From Methanocorpusculum sp. UBA424 (GTDB taxonomy: Archaea; Halobacteriota; Methanomicrobia; Methanomicrobiales; Methanocorpusculaceae), in contig DAHC01000015.1 in assembly GCA_002498375.1 (NCBI GenBank), positions 62,001 to 126,000 on the forward strand: a DNA stretch of 64,000 bases, read 5' to 3'. A program made the translations under genes and the position numbers. The notes under the pieces were generated by a model that saw nothing but the letters and a program-made list of their open reading frames with translations, was not told the origin of the DNA and searched no databases. Shown in pieces: positions 18,325 to 26,638 of this stretch. Every line of letters starts with the position of its first letter. Within the stretch, counting starts at the first letter, position 1.

Positions 18325-19804
18325 CTCTCAGTAATCTATTCATGCCTGCTATTACCGCCTCGACACTTGCCTCAATGATATCCGTTCTGGCACCTCGGGA
18401 GGTCAGAACCCTCCCGTCCTTTCTCATTTTCACCGTTACATCGACCAAAGCATCCGTTCCGCCGTTGATCGCATCCACATGAAACTCTTCAAGCGTGATG
18501 TCCCCAAACCGGGCAACCGACTGCTGGAGGACTTTGATGGTCGCATCAACAGGCCCTGTCCCGGTAGCCGCGCCGGTAACCTTTGTTCCGTTTACGACCA
18601 TCGTTGCCGAGGCCGTAGGAATGGCGTTACTCCCGCTCACTACCGTGAACTGTTTGAGGCTGATCACCGGTTTGCATTCCAGAAGCATCACCGAATCGGC
18701 GATCGCCATAACATCGGCGTCGGTCACTTTCATGCCCATATCACCGACTTTTTTGACTCGCGCAACGATCTCGGCAAGATGTTTCTCTCCTGGTTCGTAG
18801 CCAAGTTCCTTCAAGGCTGACTGGACCGACGCAGTTCCGGAATGTTTTCCAAGAACGATCCTTCGTTTTCTTCCGACCGTTTCCGGCGACATCGGTTCGT
18901 AGGTTGTCGGATCCCGCATAAGTCCGTGCGCATGGATCCCGCTTTCATGCGTGAATGCCATTCCGCCGACGATCGGCTTGTTGGCTGCGAGCGGGATCTT
19001 TGTCAGCTGTGATACGAGAGTCGACAGTGCATAGATTTTGGTCGTATCGATCCCGGTATCATAGCCGTACAGCTTTTCAAGCACCATCACGACCTCTTCG
19101 AAGGGCACGTTTCCTGCCCGCTCTCCCATCCCGTTGATGGTCGTGTGGGCACAGGTCGCTCCCGATCTTAACGCCGCGATGGTATTTGAAAGAGCCAGTC
19201 CAAGGTCATTATGACAATGGATGCTTAAGGGTGCGAAGCATAACGGCGGGATGACCTCTGCGGTCCGTTCCGGCGTTAACAGCCCTACGGTATCACAGAA
19301 ACAAAGCCTGTCAGCTCCGTGTGCTACTCCATCTCTAAAAAGCCGGGCCAGATACTGTTGATCTGCCCTTGAAGAATCTTCACCCGAAAGTTCGACAGTA
19401 AGTCCTCTTTCTTTGGCATATGCAACGGTTTCCATCGCCATTGCATAGACTTCTTCGCGGGTTTTCCCGAGTTTTTTGGTTATATGAAGGTCAGAAACCG
19501 GAACGACGAGATGCACCGAATCCACACCGCATTTCACGGCCAGATCGATATCTTCGGTCTTGGCCCGCGCATATGTGCAGATTTCCGCGTTGAGTCCCGC
19601 ATCGGATATCAGCTTTATAGCCTCTCTCTCGCCTTCGGAAGCGACCGCGGATCCAGCCTCGATCACATTCACGCCGATTGCGGAAAGTTCTTCTGCGATT
19701 TTCAGTTTCTGTACGGGTGTCAGAGAGACGCCCGGCGTCTGTTCCCCGTCACGAAGGGTCGTGTCCAGGAAACGGATGTTTTTATAGCCAAATAAAACAA
19801 TCAC
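18290..19804 (-). CDS. cimA: (R)-citramalate synthase (LeuA/CimA family)
   Basis: 504 residues from a GTG at 19804. The TIM-barrel start FLDTTLRDGEQTPGVSLT, the metal site SIHCHNDLG and the C-terminal allosteric domain are all present. The segment VIEAGSAVASEGEREAIKLI closely resembles my memory of the Methanocaldococcus citramalate synthase, whereas leucine-type synthases have IEAGFPA here, as in the divergent leuA. It would condense pyruvate with acetyl-CoA to citramalate, the threonine-independent route to isoleucine. It leads the six-gene ilv/leu operon. 2-isopropylmalate synthase activity cannot be excluded without assay. Confidence 0.85.
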   Translation of the reverse strand: MIVLFGYKNIRFLDTTLRDGEQTPGVSLTPVQKLKIAEELSAIGVNVIEAGSAVASEGEREAIKLISDAGLNAEICTYARAKTEDIDLAVKCGVDSVHLVVPVSDLHITKKLGKTREEVYAMAMETVAYAKERGLTVELSGEDSSRADQQYLARLFRDGVAHGADRLCFCDTVGLLTPERTAEVIPPLCFAPLSIHCHNDLGLALSNTIAALRSGATCAHTTINGMGERAGNVPFEEVVMVLEKLYGYDTGIDTTKIYALSTLVSQLTKIPLAANKPIVGGMAFTHESGIHAHGLMRDPTTYEPMSPETVGRKRRIVLGKHSGTASVQSALKELGYEPGEKHLAEIVARVKKVGDMGMKVTDADVMAIADSVMLLECKPVISLKQFTVVSGSNAIPTASATMVVNGTKVTGAATGTGPVDATIKVLQQSVARFGDITLEEFHVDAINGGTDALVDVTVKMRKDGRVLTSRGARTDIIEASVEAVIAGMNRLLRDENENRRSNTD

Positions 19805-19822
19805 TCATGGGATTAAACTCCG

Positions 19823-19837
19823 GTTAGATAGTCTAAC
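19823..19837. promoter_or_regulatory. Inverted repeat between cimA and leuA (candidate operator)
   Basis: GTTAGA and TCTAAC are perfect inverted 6-bp arms separated by TAG. The site lies between the minus-strand TATA-like box (19847-19856) and the cimA start, close to where transcription should begin. It is well placed for a repressor dimer. No regulator gene is adjacent and the binding protein is unknown. Confidence 0.35.
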
Positions 19838-19846
19838 TTCGATTGG

Positions 19847-19856
19847 TATATATAAG
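19847..19856 (-). promoter_or_regulatory. TATA-like box for the cimA-ilvB-ilvH-leuCDB operon
   Basis: The minus strand reads TTATATATAC, a strong match to an archaeal TATA box, about 48 nt before the cimA GTG. The predicted transcription start near 19825 coincides with the inverted repeat at 19823-19837. Confidence 0.5.
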
Positions 19857-19957
19857 TTTTGGAAAATCAGCCAAAATCCGCGCCCTGAGCTATGATTTTT
19901 TAAGAATAGCGCAGAATACGCAATATGGGGCCTGTTTCCAAGTGCCGAAAAGAAAGT

Positions 19958-19966
19958 ATTATATAG
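19958..19966 (+). promoter_or_regulatory. TATA-like box for leuA-ilvC
   Basis: TATTATATA preceded by a purine-rich stretch (GAAAAGAAAG) gives a good BRE plus TATA combination. The predicted start of transcription is near 19988, next to an ATG at 19989 that opens a short upstream reading frame. Confidence 0.5.
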
Positions 19967-19988
19967 TGGCGACGCGTTGATATTTGGT

Positions 19989-20083
19989 ATGTCTCAGAAA
20001 GATGGGATCGGAGAAGTCACTGCGAAAGTGGCGGATTGCATTCTATTGCAATGAAAGTACAGTCAACACGAATAGACGAGTGA
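19989..20083 (+). promoter_or_regulatory. Possible leader with two short overlapping reading frames before leuA
   Basis: An ATG at 19989 opens a 21-codon frame ending in ADCILLQ. Its TGA overlaps (ATGA) the ATG of a 10-codon frame at 20051. The TGA of that frame overlaps (GTGA) a GTG at 20080, which is in the leuA frame just before the conserved TILDTTLRDG. Six of the 21 residues in the first peptide are Ile, Leu or Val. This layout would suit translational coupling or leader-peptide control. It may equally be chance, because part of it lies inside the longer leuA frame. Confidence 0.3.
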
Positions 20084-21570
20084 CTATTTTAGACACCACC
20101 CTTCGTGATGGTGAACAGACTCCCGGTGTATCATTCACACTGGAGCAGAAGATTGAAATTGCGCATCAGCTGTCCGACATCGGCGTTGATGTGATCGAGG
20201 CTGGCTTTCCGGCATCTTCGGATGTCGAATTTGAAACGGTCAAGAGGATCTGTGCTGAAGAGGGTATCCGCCCCAAGATCTGCGGACTCGCCCGCTCGGT
20301 AAAAGCGGATGTAGATCGTTGTATCGAGGCCGGCGTTGATATGGTCCATGTGTTTATTCCCACATCCGAGATCCAGAGAACCTATACCATCAAAAAAAGT
20401 CATGCCGAAGTCCTGGCCATTACCCGGGAGATCATTACGTATGCACGTTCAAAGTGCGATAATGTGATGTTCTCACCAATGGATGCGACCAGAACAAAAC
20501 CCTCAGAGCTGATCGAAGTTTGTAAAGCAGCAGATGAAGCCGGCGTGACGATCATCAACATTCCCGACACCGTCGGGGTAAGCACGCCGTCGATGATGAA
20601 ACCCCTCGTCGCAATGATCCGGGAAAACGTCAAATGCAGGATCGACGTGCATTGTCACAACGATTTCGGTCTGGCGACCGCAAACACGATCGCCGCGGTA
20701 GAAGGCGGAGCAGATCAGGTCCAGGTCACCGTAAACGGTATCGGCGAACGGGCGGGAAATGCCGATCTCGCACAGACGGTCATGATCCTGAAGTCGATCT
20801 ATGGAATGGAGACCAATATCCGGACCGAAAAACTGGTCGAGACATCACGCATGATCTCCAGATTTGCCCAGATCGCCGTCCTCCCGGTCCAGCCGATCGT
20901 GGGCGACAATGCATTCTCGCACGAAAGCGGCATCCACTCCCACGGCGTAATGGCAAACCCGGGAACATTTGAACCCGGCATCATGACGCCGGAAATGGTG
21001 GGTCACCGAAGGCGTTTAAAGCTTGGAAAGCATGTTGGAAAACATGCCGTCCGGCAGATGCTGGAAGACGTAAACGTAAATCCGTCCGATACCGAGCTGG
21101 ACATGATCGTCGCAAAGGTCAAGGAGATCTCCGGACGCGGGCGAAAAGTGACCGAGTTCGATCTGTTCGAGATCGCAAAAAGCATCACCGGCAGTCATGA
21201 CGACAAAAAAATGATCGAGCTGGATGACATTTCGGTATTTACCGGAAATCATGCCATTCCGACCGCGAGTGTGCGTGCCGGAGTGCACGGTGAAAACAAA
21301 ATCTGCTCAAGAACGGGTGACGGGCCGGTGGATGCGGCAATGAAAGCGCTTTTAGCGATCGCGCCGGGAAAGATCCAGTTGAAGAGCTATCAGGTCGAGG
21401 CGATATCAGGAGGGAGCGATGCTCTGGGCTGTGTCACTATCGAAGTTGAGGATGAGAAAGGCAGGATTTTTGACGCTGCCGCTTCAAACAGTGACATAGT
21501 GATCGCATCCGCCGAAGCGATGGTGAATGCCCTCAATGTCGTCTACCGTTCAGGCGGATTCGACAGATAA
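20002..21570 (+). CDS. leuA: 2-isopropylmalate synthase
   Basis: 522 residues if started at the ATG at 20002. A GTG at 20080, immediately before the conserved VTILDTTLRDGEQTPGVSFT, is an alternative that removes 26 unconserved residues and may be the true start. VIEAGFPASSDVEFE is of the leucine type rather than the citramalate type. The metal motif DVHCHNDFGLATANT and the Leu-sensing C-terminal domain are present. It condenses 2-ketoisovalerate with acetyl-CoA in the first committed step to leucine. It is divergent from cimA and followed 60 bp later by ilvC. Confidence 0.92.
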   Translation: MGSEKSLRKWRIAFYCNESTVNTNRRVTILDTTLRDGEQTPGVSFTLEQKIEIAHQLSDIGVDVIEAGFPASSDVEFETVKRICAEEGIRPKICGLARSVKADVDRCIEAGVDMVHVFIPTSEIQRTYTIKKSHAEVLAITREIITYARSKCDNVMFSPMDATRTKPSELIEVCKAADEAGVTIINIPDTVGVSTPSMMKPLVAMIRENVKCRIDVHCHNDFGLATANTIAAVEGGADQVQVTVNGIGERAGNADLAQTVMILKSIYGMETNIRTEKLVETSRMISRFAQIAVLPVQPIVGDNAFSHESGIHSHGVMANPGTFEPGIMTPEMVGHRRRLKLGKHVGKHAVRQMLEDVNVNPSDTELDMIVAKVKEISGRGRKVTEFDLFEIAKSITGSHDDKKMIELDDISVFTGNHAIPTASVRAGVHGENKICSRTGDGPVDAAMKALLAIAPGKIQLKSYQVEAISGGSDALGCVTIEVEDEKGRIFDAAASNSDIVIASAEAMVNALNVVYRSGGFDR

Positions 21571-21630
21571 ACAATTAAATCGTAAGCAAGTTAATCTACA
21601 CAGTATTTATCAAAAAAAGGATGAACAAAA

Positions 21631-22623
21631 ATGATGGAAAAATATCATGAAACGGATGCTGACCTGAAAGATCTCTCAGGAAAAAAAATCGCAGTCATAG
21701 GCTACGGATCGCAGGGAAGAGGTCAGTCGCGGAACCTGAAAGACAGCGGCCTTGACGTCATCATCGGGATCAGAGCAGGAAAGAGCCGAGATCTCGCAAA
21801 GAAAGACGGATTTGCAACCTACGATGTTGCCGAAGCTGCAAAGAAAGCGGACGTCATCATGATCCTCGTCCCCGACGAGACCCAGGCGGCAGTCTACAAA
21901 GCCGAGATCATGCCCTACCTCACAGAGAACAAATGCCTCATGTTCTCCCACGGATTCAACATCCACTTCGGGCAGATCGTTCCTCCGGCAAACGTCGACG
22001 TCATCATGGTCGCACCCAAAGGTCCGGGCCACATGGTCAGAAGAACCTACGAAGAAGGAAAAGGAGTCCCGGCACTGATCGCAATCGAGCAGGACCACAC
22101 CGGAAACGCAAAGAAACTTGCTCTTGCCTATGCAAAAGGAATCGGCGCGACCAGAGCCGTCGTCCTTGAAACGACCTTCAGAGAGGAGACGGAAACCGAT
22201 CTGTTCGGCGAACAGGCTGTTCTCTGCGGAGGAGTCACCTCACTCATCAAAGCAGGATTCGACACCCTCGTCGATGCGGGATATGCGCCCGAGATGGCAT
22301 ACCTCGAAGTTCTGCACGAGATGAAGCTCATCGTCGACCTGATCTACGAAGGCGGATTCACCAAAATGCGTGAAGCGATCTCCAACACCGCACAGTACGG
22401 TGACATCACCCGCGGCCCGCGTGTGATCGGCGAAGAATCCTACGAAGCAATGCGCGAGATCCTCTACGAGATCCAGTCCGGCGAATTTGCCAAGGAATGG
22501 ATCCTTGAAAACATGGTCAACAGACCGGTCTTCAACGCACTCACCCGGGCAGATGAAGAGCATCTGATCGAGGAAGTCGGATCAGAACTCCGTGCAATGA
22601 TGCCCCAGTTCAAAAAGAACTAA
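21631..22623 (+). CDS. ilvC: Ketol-acid reductoisomerase
   Basis: 330 residues, a class I (short) enzyme. The NADPH-binding loop reads GYGSQGRGQSRNLKDSG near residues 23-39. The helical domain carries metal-binding acidic residues in ETDLFGEQAVLCGG and in the YLEVLHEMKLIVDLIYEGG region. It converts acetolactate or acetohydroxybutyrate to the dihydroxy acids used by IlvD. A GGATG element precedes the start. The stop is followed by a T-rich tract (near 22638) that may terminate the leuA-ilvC transcript. Confidence 0.96.
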   Translation: MMEKYHETDADLKDLSGKKIAVIGYGSQGRGQSRNLKDSGLDVIIGIRAGKSRDLAKKDGFATYDVAEAAKKADVIMILVPDETQAAVYKAEIMPYLTENKCLMFSHGFNIHFGQIVPPANVDVIMVAPKGPGHMVRRTYEEGKGVPALIAIEQDHTGNAKKLALAYAKGIGATRAVVLETTFREETETDLFGEQAVLCGGVTSLIKAGFDTLVDAGYAPEMAYLEVLHEMKLIVDLIYEGGFTKMREAISNTAQYGDITRGPRVIGEESYEAMREILYEIQSGEFAKEWILENMVNRPVFNALTRADEEHLIEEVGSELRAMMPQFKKN

Positions 22624-22713
22624 ATTTCCCCTCCACTTTTTTTACGGCTTTCATCGGCCTGTTTCTGTCTTCGGCACATGGTTTTATTACCCATCACGTG
22701 AAATGGTAATGGT

Positions 22714-22896
22714 ATGTGTGACGCATGTCTGCAGGCAAAGCGAGGAAACGCAGCCAGCAGAAGCTCTGTAACGGGCACATCGCACAAAGCATCTTTTGAA
22801 ATTATTCCGTCTGTGATCGCAGACGTCCTAGTATCTGTTTACGTCAGCATTGCTGTTATTTTCAGCATTAGCTATGTATTCTGGTTTAGACAGTAG
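22714..22896 (+). CDS. Hypothetical small protein with a C-terminal hydrophobic helix
   Basis: 60 codons. An N-terminal CDAC is followed by a basic Ser/Thr-rich stretch and a C-terminal hydrophobic segment (about residues 33-57) long enough to span the membrane. I do not recognise it. It lies in the 395-bp gap between ilvC and the aromatic operon and has no obvious ribosome-binding site. It could be a small membrane protein or a chance frame. Confidence 0.22.
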   Translation: MCDACLQAKRGNAASRSSVTGTSHKASFEIIPSVIADVLVSVYVSIAVIFSISYVFWFRQ

Positions 22897-22900
22897 TCAA

Positions 22901-22965
22901 ACTGCACCAGAACAGATCTCCATAAAATAACTCAAGCCTTTTATCGGGAACTCCTCTGGTGCAGT
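22901..22965. promoter_or_regulatory. Widely spaced inverted repeat around the aromatic operon promoter
   Basis: ACTGCACCAGA (22901-22911) is repeated exactly as its reverse complement TCTGGTGCAGT at 22955-22965. Each arm contains the small palindrome CTG-NNN-CAG. A TATA-like ATAAAATA (22922-22929) lies between them, so the arms would flank the promoter of the gene starting at 23019. Two repressor sites, or a long stem in the leader, are both possible. Confidence 0.4.
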
Positions 22966-23018
22966 GAATACCGGATTTTTGCAAAATTACCTGAATATAA
23001 ACCACGGAGGAGAAAACA

Positions 23019-23816
23019 ATGAGAGGAAAAGAGATCAGACTCGAAAGGATCATGAAAAGAGATACAGGAACGACCGTCATCGTTCCGATGGACCACGGCG
23101 TATCCAGCGGACCGATTCCCGGACTGATCGATCTGGAACGATCGGTCGATCTGGTCGCAAAAGGCGGAGCCAACGCAGTAATCGGTCATATGGGCCTCGC
23201 GCTGCACGGTCACCGGAAAGGCGGCCCTGACATCGGACTGATCCTGCACCTATCCGCAAGCACGGATCTTGGACCGGATCCGAACAACAAAGTACTGGTC
23301 AACAGCGTGCAGAACGCCCTGAAAATGGGAGCAGACGGCGTATCCATGCATGTAAATATCGGCGCCGAGAACGAAGCAAACATGCTTGGCGACCTTGGAC
23401 GGGTCGCTATCGAGTGTATCGAATGGGGGATGCCGCTTCTTGCGATGATGTACCCCAGAGGAAAAGACATCAGATCCGAGAACATGCAGGAAGCCGTCAA
23501 ACTCGCGGCACGGGTCGGCTCCGAACTTGGGGCAGACATCGTCAAAACCGTCTACACCGGAGACCCGGATTCATTCAGGGAAGTAACCGAAGGGTGCCAC
23601 GTACCCGTAGTTATCGCCGGGGGATCCAAAATGAGTGATCTGGCCACCATGCAACTGATCGAAGGGGCGATGGAAGGCGGCGCTGCCGGCGTATCGATCG
23701 GGCGAAACGCATTCCAGCACAAATACCCGGACAGATTCGTCAGAGCTGCTGCGATGATCGTTCACGAACGAAGGACCGCAGAAGAAGCGATCGAAATTCT
23801 CCTGACCGAGGATTGA
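23019..23816 (+). CDS. aroA': 2-amino-3,7-dideoxy-D-threo-hept-6-ulosonate synthase (ADH synthase)
   Basis: 265 residues, related to class I archaeal fructose-bisphosphate aldolase (DhnA). The characteristic VIVPMDHGVSSGPIPGL (residues 20-36) points to the ADH synthase branch. The Schiff-base Lys is expected in GADIVKTVYTGD. This enzyme opens the archaeal route to 3-dehydroquinate that avoids erythrose 4-phosphate. A GGAGGA sits about 8 nt before the ATG. tyrA and pheA follow, which supports an aromatic role. The partner dehydroquinate synthase II gene, often next to it, is not here. Confidence 0.9.
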   Translation: MRGKEIRLERIMKRDTGTTVIVPMDHGVSSGPIPGLIDLERSVDLVAKGGANAVIGHMGLALHGHRKGGPDIGLILHLSASTDLGPDPNNKVLVNSVQNALKMGADGVSMHVNIGAENEANMLGDLGRVAIECIEWGMPLLAMMYPRGKDIRSENMQEAVKLAARVGSELGADIVKTVYTGDPDSFREVTEGCHVPVVIAGGSKMSDLATMQLIEGAMEGGAAGVSIGRNAFQHKYPDRFVRAAAMIVHERRTAEEAIEILLTED

Positions 23817-23886
23817 AGAAATCTGAAACGAAACAGTGGAACACCAGGTCAGGCAGTACATGAAACAAACCACAGGAGATGAAGGA

Positions 23887-24726
23887 ATGGATCCGGGAGA
23901 TACCGTTGGAATAATCGGTGGATTCGGCGGCATGGGACGGTTGTTCTCAGCCGTCTTCGAGCGGGCGGGATACAAAGTCCTGTGTTCGGGGAGAAAAACA
24001 CCGGTCTCCAATGCGGATATCGCCTTGACCTGCGATATTGTTATCGTCTCTGTTCCGATTCATGACACCGTCCGGGTGATCGAGGAGATCTCCCCGCTTC
24101 TCAGCGAAGAGCAGCTTCTCTGCGATCTGACCTCCATAAAAACCGCTCCGGTTGAGGCGATGCTGAAATCCAAAGCACAGGTCATCGGGCTGCATCCGAT
24201 GTTCGGCCCATCGGTTCCTACGATCTTCGGTCAGACGATCGCCGCATCGCCGGTCAGATGTGATGAAAAGATCCGGGACATGCTCTATCAGATATTTACA
24301 AACGAAGGAGCGAAGATTTGTCAGATGGAGCCAAAGGAACATGACAAAATCATGAGCATCGTCCAGGGTCTTGTGCACTTCACGACTCTTTCCGTCGCCG
24401 AGACGATAAAAAATACCGGCATCCCTCTTGAAACAATTCTTCCGGTGATGAGTCCGGTGTACCGGATAGAACTCGGGCTGGTCGGGAGAATCCTCGGGCA
24501 GGATCCTTCGCTGTATGCGGACATACTTCTGCTGAATCCCGAAACGGCTGGTGTTATTGAAAAAATGTCAGATTCGGTCGCATCTCTGAAATCGATCGTC
24601 GCATCGAAGGATTTGGACAAGTTCGCCGAGTTCTTTACGGAAAACAGCAATGCATTCAGATCCTATATCCCCCAGGCAACGGAAGAGACCGATCTTATGA
24701 TAAATACACTGGTGAAGATGAAATGA
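23887..24726 (+). CDS. tyrA: Prephenate dehydrogenase
   Basis: 279 residues from the ATG at 23887, chosen because GGAG lies about 8 nt upstream. GTG at 23836 and ATG at 23860 would add unconserved residues. The NAD-binding loop reads GIIGGFGGMGRLF. VIGLHPMFGPSVP carries the His of prephenate dehydrogenases. A helical C-terminal domain follows. It oxidatively decarboxylates prephenate to 4-hydroxyphenylpyruvate for tyrosine. The stop overlaps the pheA start by 4 bp. Confidence 0.9.
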   Translation: MDPGDTVGIIGGFGGMGRLFSAVFERAGYKVLCSGRKTPVSNADIALTCDIVIVSVPIHDTVRVIEEISPLLSEEQLLCDLTSIKTAPVEAMLKSKAQVIGLHPMFGPSVPTIFGQTIAASPVRCDEKIRDMLYQIFTNEGAKICQMEPKEHDKIMSIVQGLVHFTTLSVAETIKNTGIPLETILPVMSPVYRIELGLVGRILGQDPSLYADILLLNPETAGVIEKMSDSVASLKSIVASKDLDKFAEFFTENSNAFRSYIPQATEETDLMINTLVKMK

Positions 24727-25520
24727 CGTTCGGAGTACTTGGCCCAAAAGGCACGTTCTCCTGTGAACTTGCCGAAAAAATCAGAGAAGAACAGGAAGAG
24801 ATACTTCTCTATCCGACGATACGGGATGTTTTCACTGCGGTCCTCGAGAAAAATATCCGGGGCATCGTTCCGGTTGAAAACAGCGAGGCGGGCGGCGTTG
24901 GAGAAACCCTGGACGGCCTTTTACAGACCGAATGCCGGATCACAGCAGAATATTACATGCCGATACGTCACTTCTTCGTTTCACGATACGGGCCGGATGA
25001 GATCTCGGTCATCTATACTCACCCGCAGTCCCATGAACAATGCAGCATCTATCTGAACGGCATGAAAAAGGCGGCCATTATCCACACCAGCAGCAATGCC
25101 CAGAGTGCAAAAGAGGCGGCAGGTATCAAAGCATCTGCCGCCGTAACGACGGAAAGCGCCGCAAAATTATATGATCTCCCAATACTGCAGAAGGATATCC
25201 AGAATTCACTAAACAACACCACGAGATTTCTTGAGATAACGGCCGGCGTTTCAAAGCCAAACGATCCGGAAAAATGCAGTGTCGTTATCATCCCAAGAGA
25301 GAACCGGCCGGGTCTCTTATACGGAATCCTTGGAATCTTTGCACGTAGGGGGATCAATCTGACGCGTATCGAGTCGCGGCCGTCCAAGGAGGGGATTGGA
25401 AGATACGTCTTTTTCATCGATTTTGAGACCGATCCAGGATGGCAGGAGACGATCACCGAGCTGAAAAAAATAACCGGTGTGAAGGAACTTGGCTGCTATA
25501 GAAAAAAGGATTGTGCATGA
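24723..25520 (+). CDS. pheA: Prephenate dehydratase
   Basis: 265 residues: a periplasmic-binding-protein-like catalytic domain (residues 1-175) followed by an ACT domain. MTFGVLGPKGTFS at the start, VPVENSEAGGVGETLD, the catalytic NNTTRFLEI, and ARRGINLTRIESRPSK in the ACT domain are all diagnostic. It converts prephenate to phenylpyruvate, with phenylalanine feedback expected through the ESRP motif. It is the last gene of the three-gene aromatic operon. Confidence 0.95.
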   Translation: MTFGVLGPKGTFSCELAEKIREEQEEILLYPTIRDVFTAVLEKNIRGIVPVENSEAGGVGETLDGLLQTECRITAEYYMPIRHFFVSRYGPDEISVIYTHPQSHEQCSIYLNGMKKAAIIHTSSNAQSAKEAAGIKASAAVTTESAAKLYDLPILQKDIQNSLNNTTRFLEITAGVSKPNDPEKCSVVIIPRENRPGLLYGILGIFARRGINLTRIESRPSKEGIGRYVFFIDFETDPGWQETITELKKITGVKELGCYRKKDCA

Positions 25521-25957
25521 AAGGGTGCGGCACATAGAGGAGATAACATCTCTTTCATCGAGGTTGGGCAGAAAAACCCATTGTTAATATTAGTGCTAAA
25601 ATATGGATGTGAGAATTTTGCTTATCCTTCATTTAACACTATATTATAATGTACCAAAAAATGAAACTGCGGGGAGAGGAGCGATTCCTTTTTCAACTCA
25701 GAGTGCATAGTAAATAAAGCCTGTTCCCATAACCAGTTTAGCGGCGGTGAAGGAACAGGCATCGGTTTTCTGAGAAGTTCTTTTCTGATTTTTCCAAGGT
25801 CGCTGAATCGTGTGTATCCACTTATATAATAGTGCATTTTTGCGGTCTTGTAAAACGATCCAAAATCCAGACATACATTGCACTATTCATTTAGATCGAC
25901 TGCCGGACTTTTTTCGGAAAAAAACATACAGGGATATGATCCCTCAGCATCCCCAGA
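25521..25957. other. Intergenic region with no convincing gene
   Basis: 437 bp between pheA and the CpXC operon. It contains A+T-rich stretches (near 25640 and 25825) and a 9-bp inverted repeat, AATAGTGCA at 25828-25836 and TGCACTATT at 25879-25887. Two overlapping minus-strand frames of 61-71 codons exist but show no recognisable domain or consistent start. It may hold gene debris or an RNA. Confidence 0.4.
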
Positions 25958-26638
25958 TTACTCTTCCGTTTCTTTTTCTTCTCCGAGACGCTCCATGATC
26001 CACTGCTGATCGATCGCCGCGCACTCGGTTACCGGCACATCCCAGATCGGTTCGCCGGAAAGAACACAGGTCTGATACAAAGAATACGGCATCTCCAGCG
26101 TCCCTAAAAGCTCTTCATTGCGGAAAGCTGCAAACAAAAGCATATCCTCGCCGTCGATATCGGCGCGCTTGGTAAACTTCAGTTCGTCCGGGATCTTTTC
26201 AGGATCGTCATCCTGCATCTTTTTAAACATCAGGGCCTTAAAAAGCTCAATAACGCGGTCGTCGAGTCCTGCTTCGAAGATGAATATCTTGTCTTTCAGG
26301 GAGTTCATATCCGGTACAAGCCTCATAGGTCGTTCGTGATAGATCACCTGATCGGCGATATCGCCCTCGATCCCGACCTCGCGATCTTCACAGTCAGGTT
26401 CGAGATAGATCAGAAAGCCGCCGTTCGTTTCCTTATCCTCATACACGAACGGATATCCCGCATATCCGGCGAAACCGCACTTATCGCAGGTAAACTCGAA
26501 CAGCTCCCCGCTCAGGACCTTCTCCCGCATCTCGGGGTCGGTCGTCACGTTCACCGACGGGCAGATCGTAATTGTCTGTTCATGTTCGCAGATCGGACAG
26601 ACCACTACATCTTCATCGGTGATCATACGCGGATCCAC
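25958..26638 (-). CDS. CpXC domain protein
   Basis: 226 residues. The N-terminus has two CxxC pairs, CPICEHEQ and CDKCGF, about 40 residues apart, as in the CpXC family, and is therefore a probable zinc ribbon. The remainder is acidic and unrecognised. It is a clear paralogue of the next gene upstream, with the same VCPICxxEQ-like and FxCDKCGFxGYxxYP layout. Its start overlaps the end of that paralogue by 16 bp. The function of the family is unknown. Confidence 0.75.
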   Translation of the reverse strand: MDPRMITDEDVVVCPICEHEQTITICPSVNVTTDPEMREKVLSGELFEFTCDKCGFAGYAGYPFVYEDKETNGGFLIYLEPDCEDREVGIEGDIADQVIYHERPMRLVPDMNSLKDKIFIFEAGLDDRVIELFKALMFKKMQDDDPEKIPDELKFTKRADIDGEDMLLFAAFRNEELLGTLEMPYSLYQTCVLSGEPIWDVPVTECAAIDQQWIMERLGEEKETEE

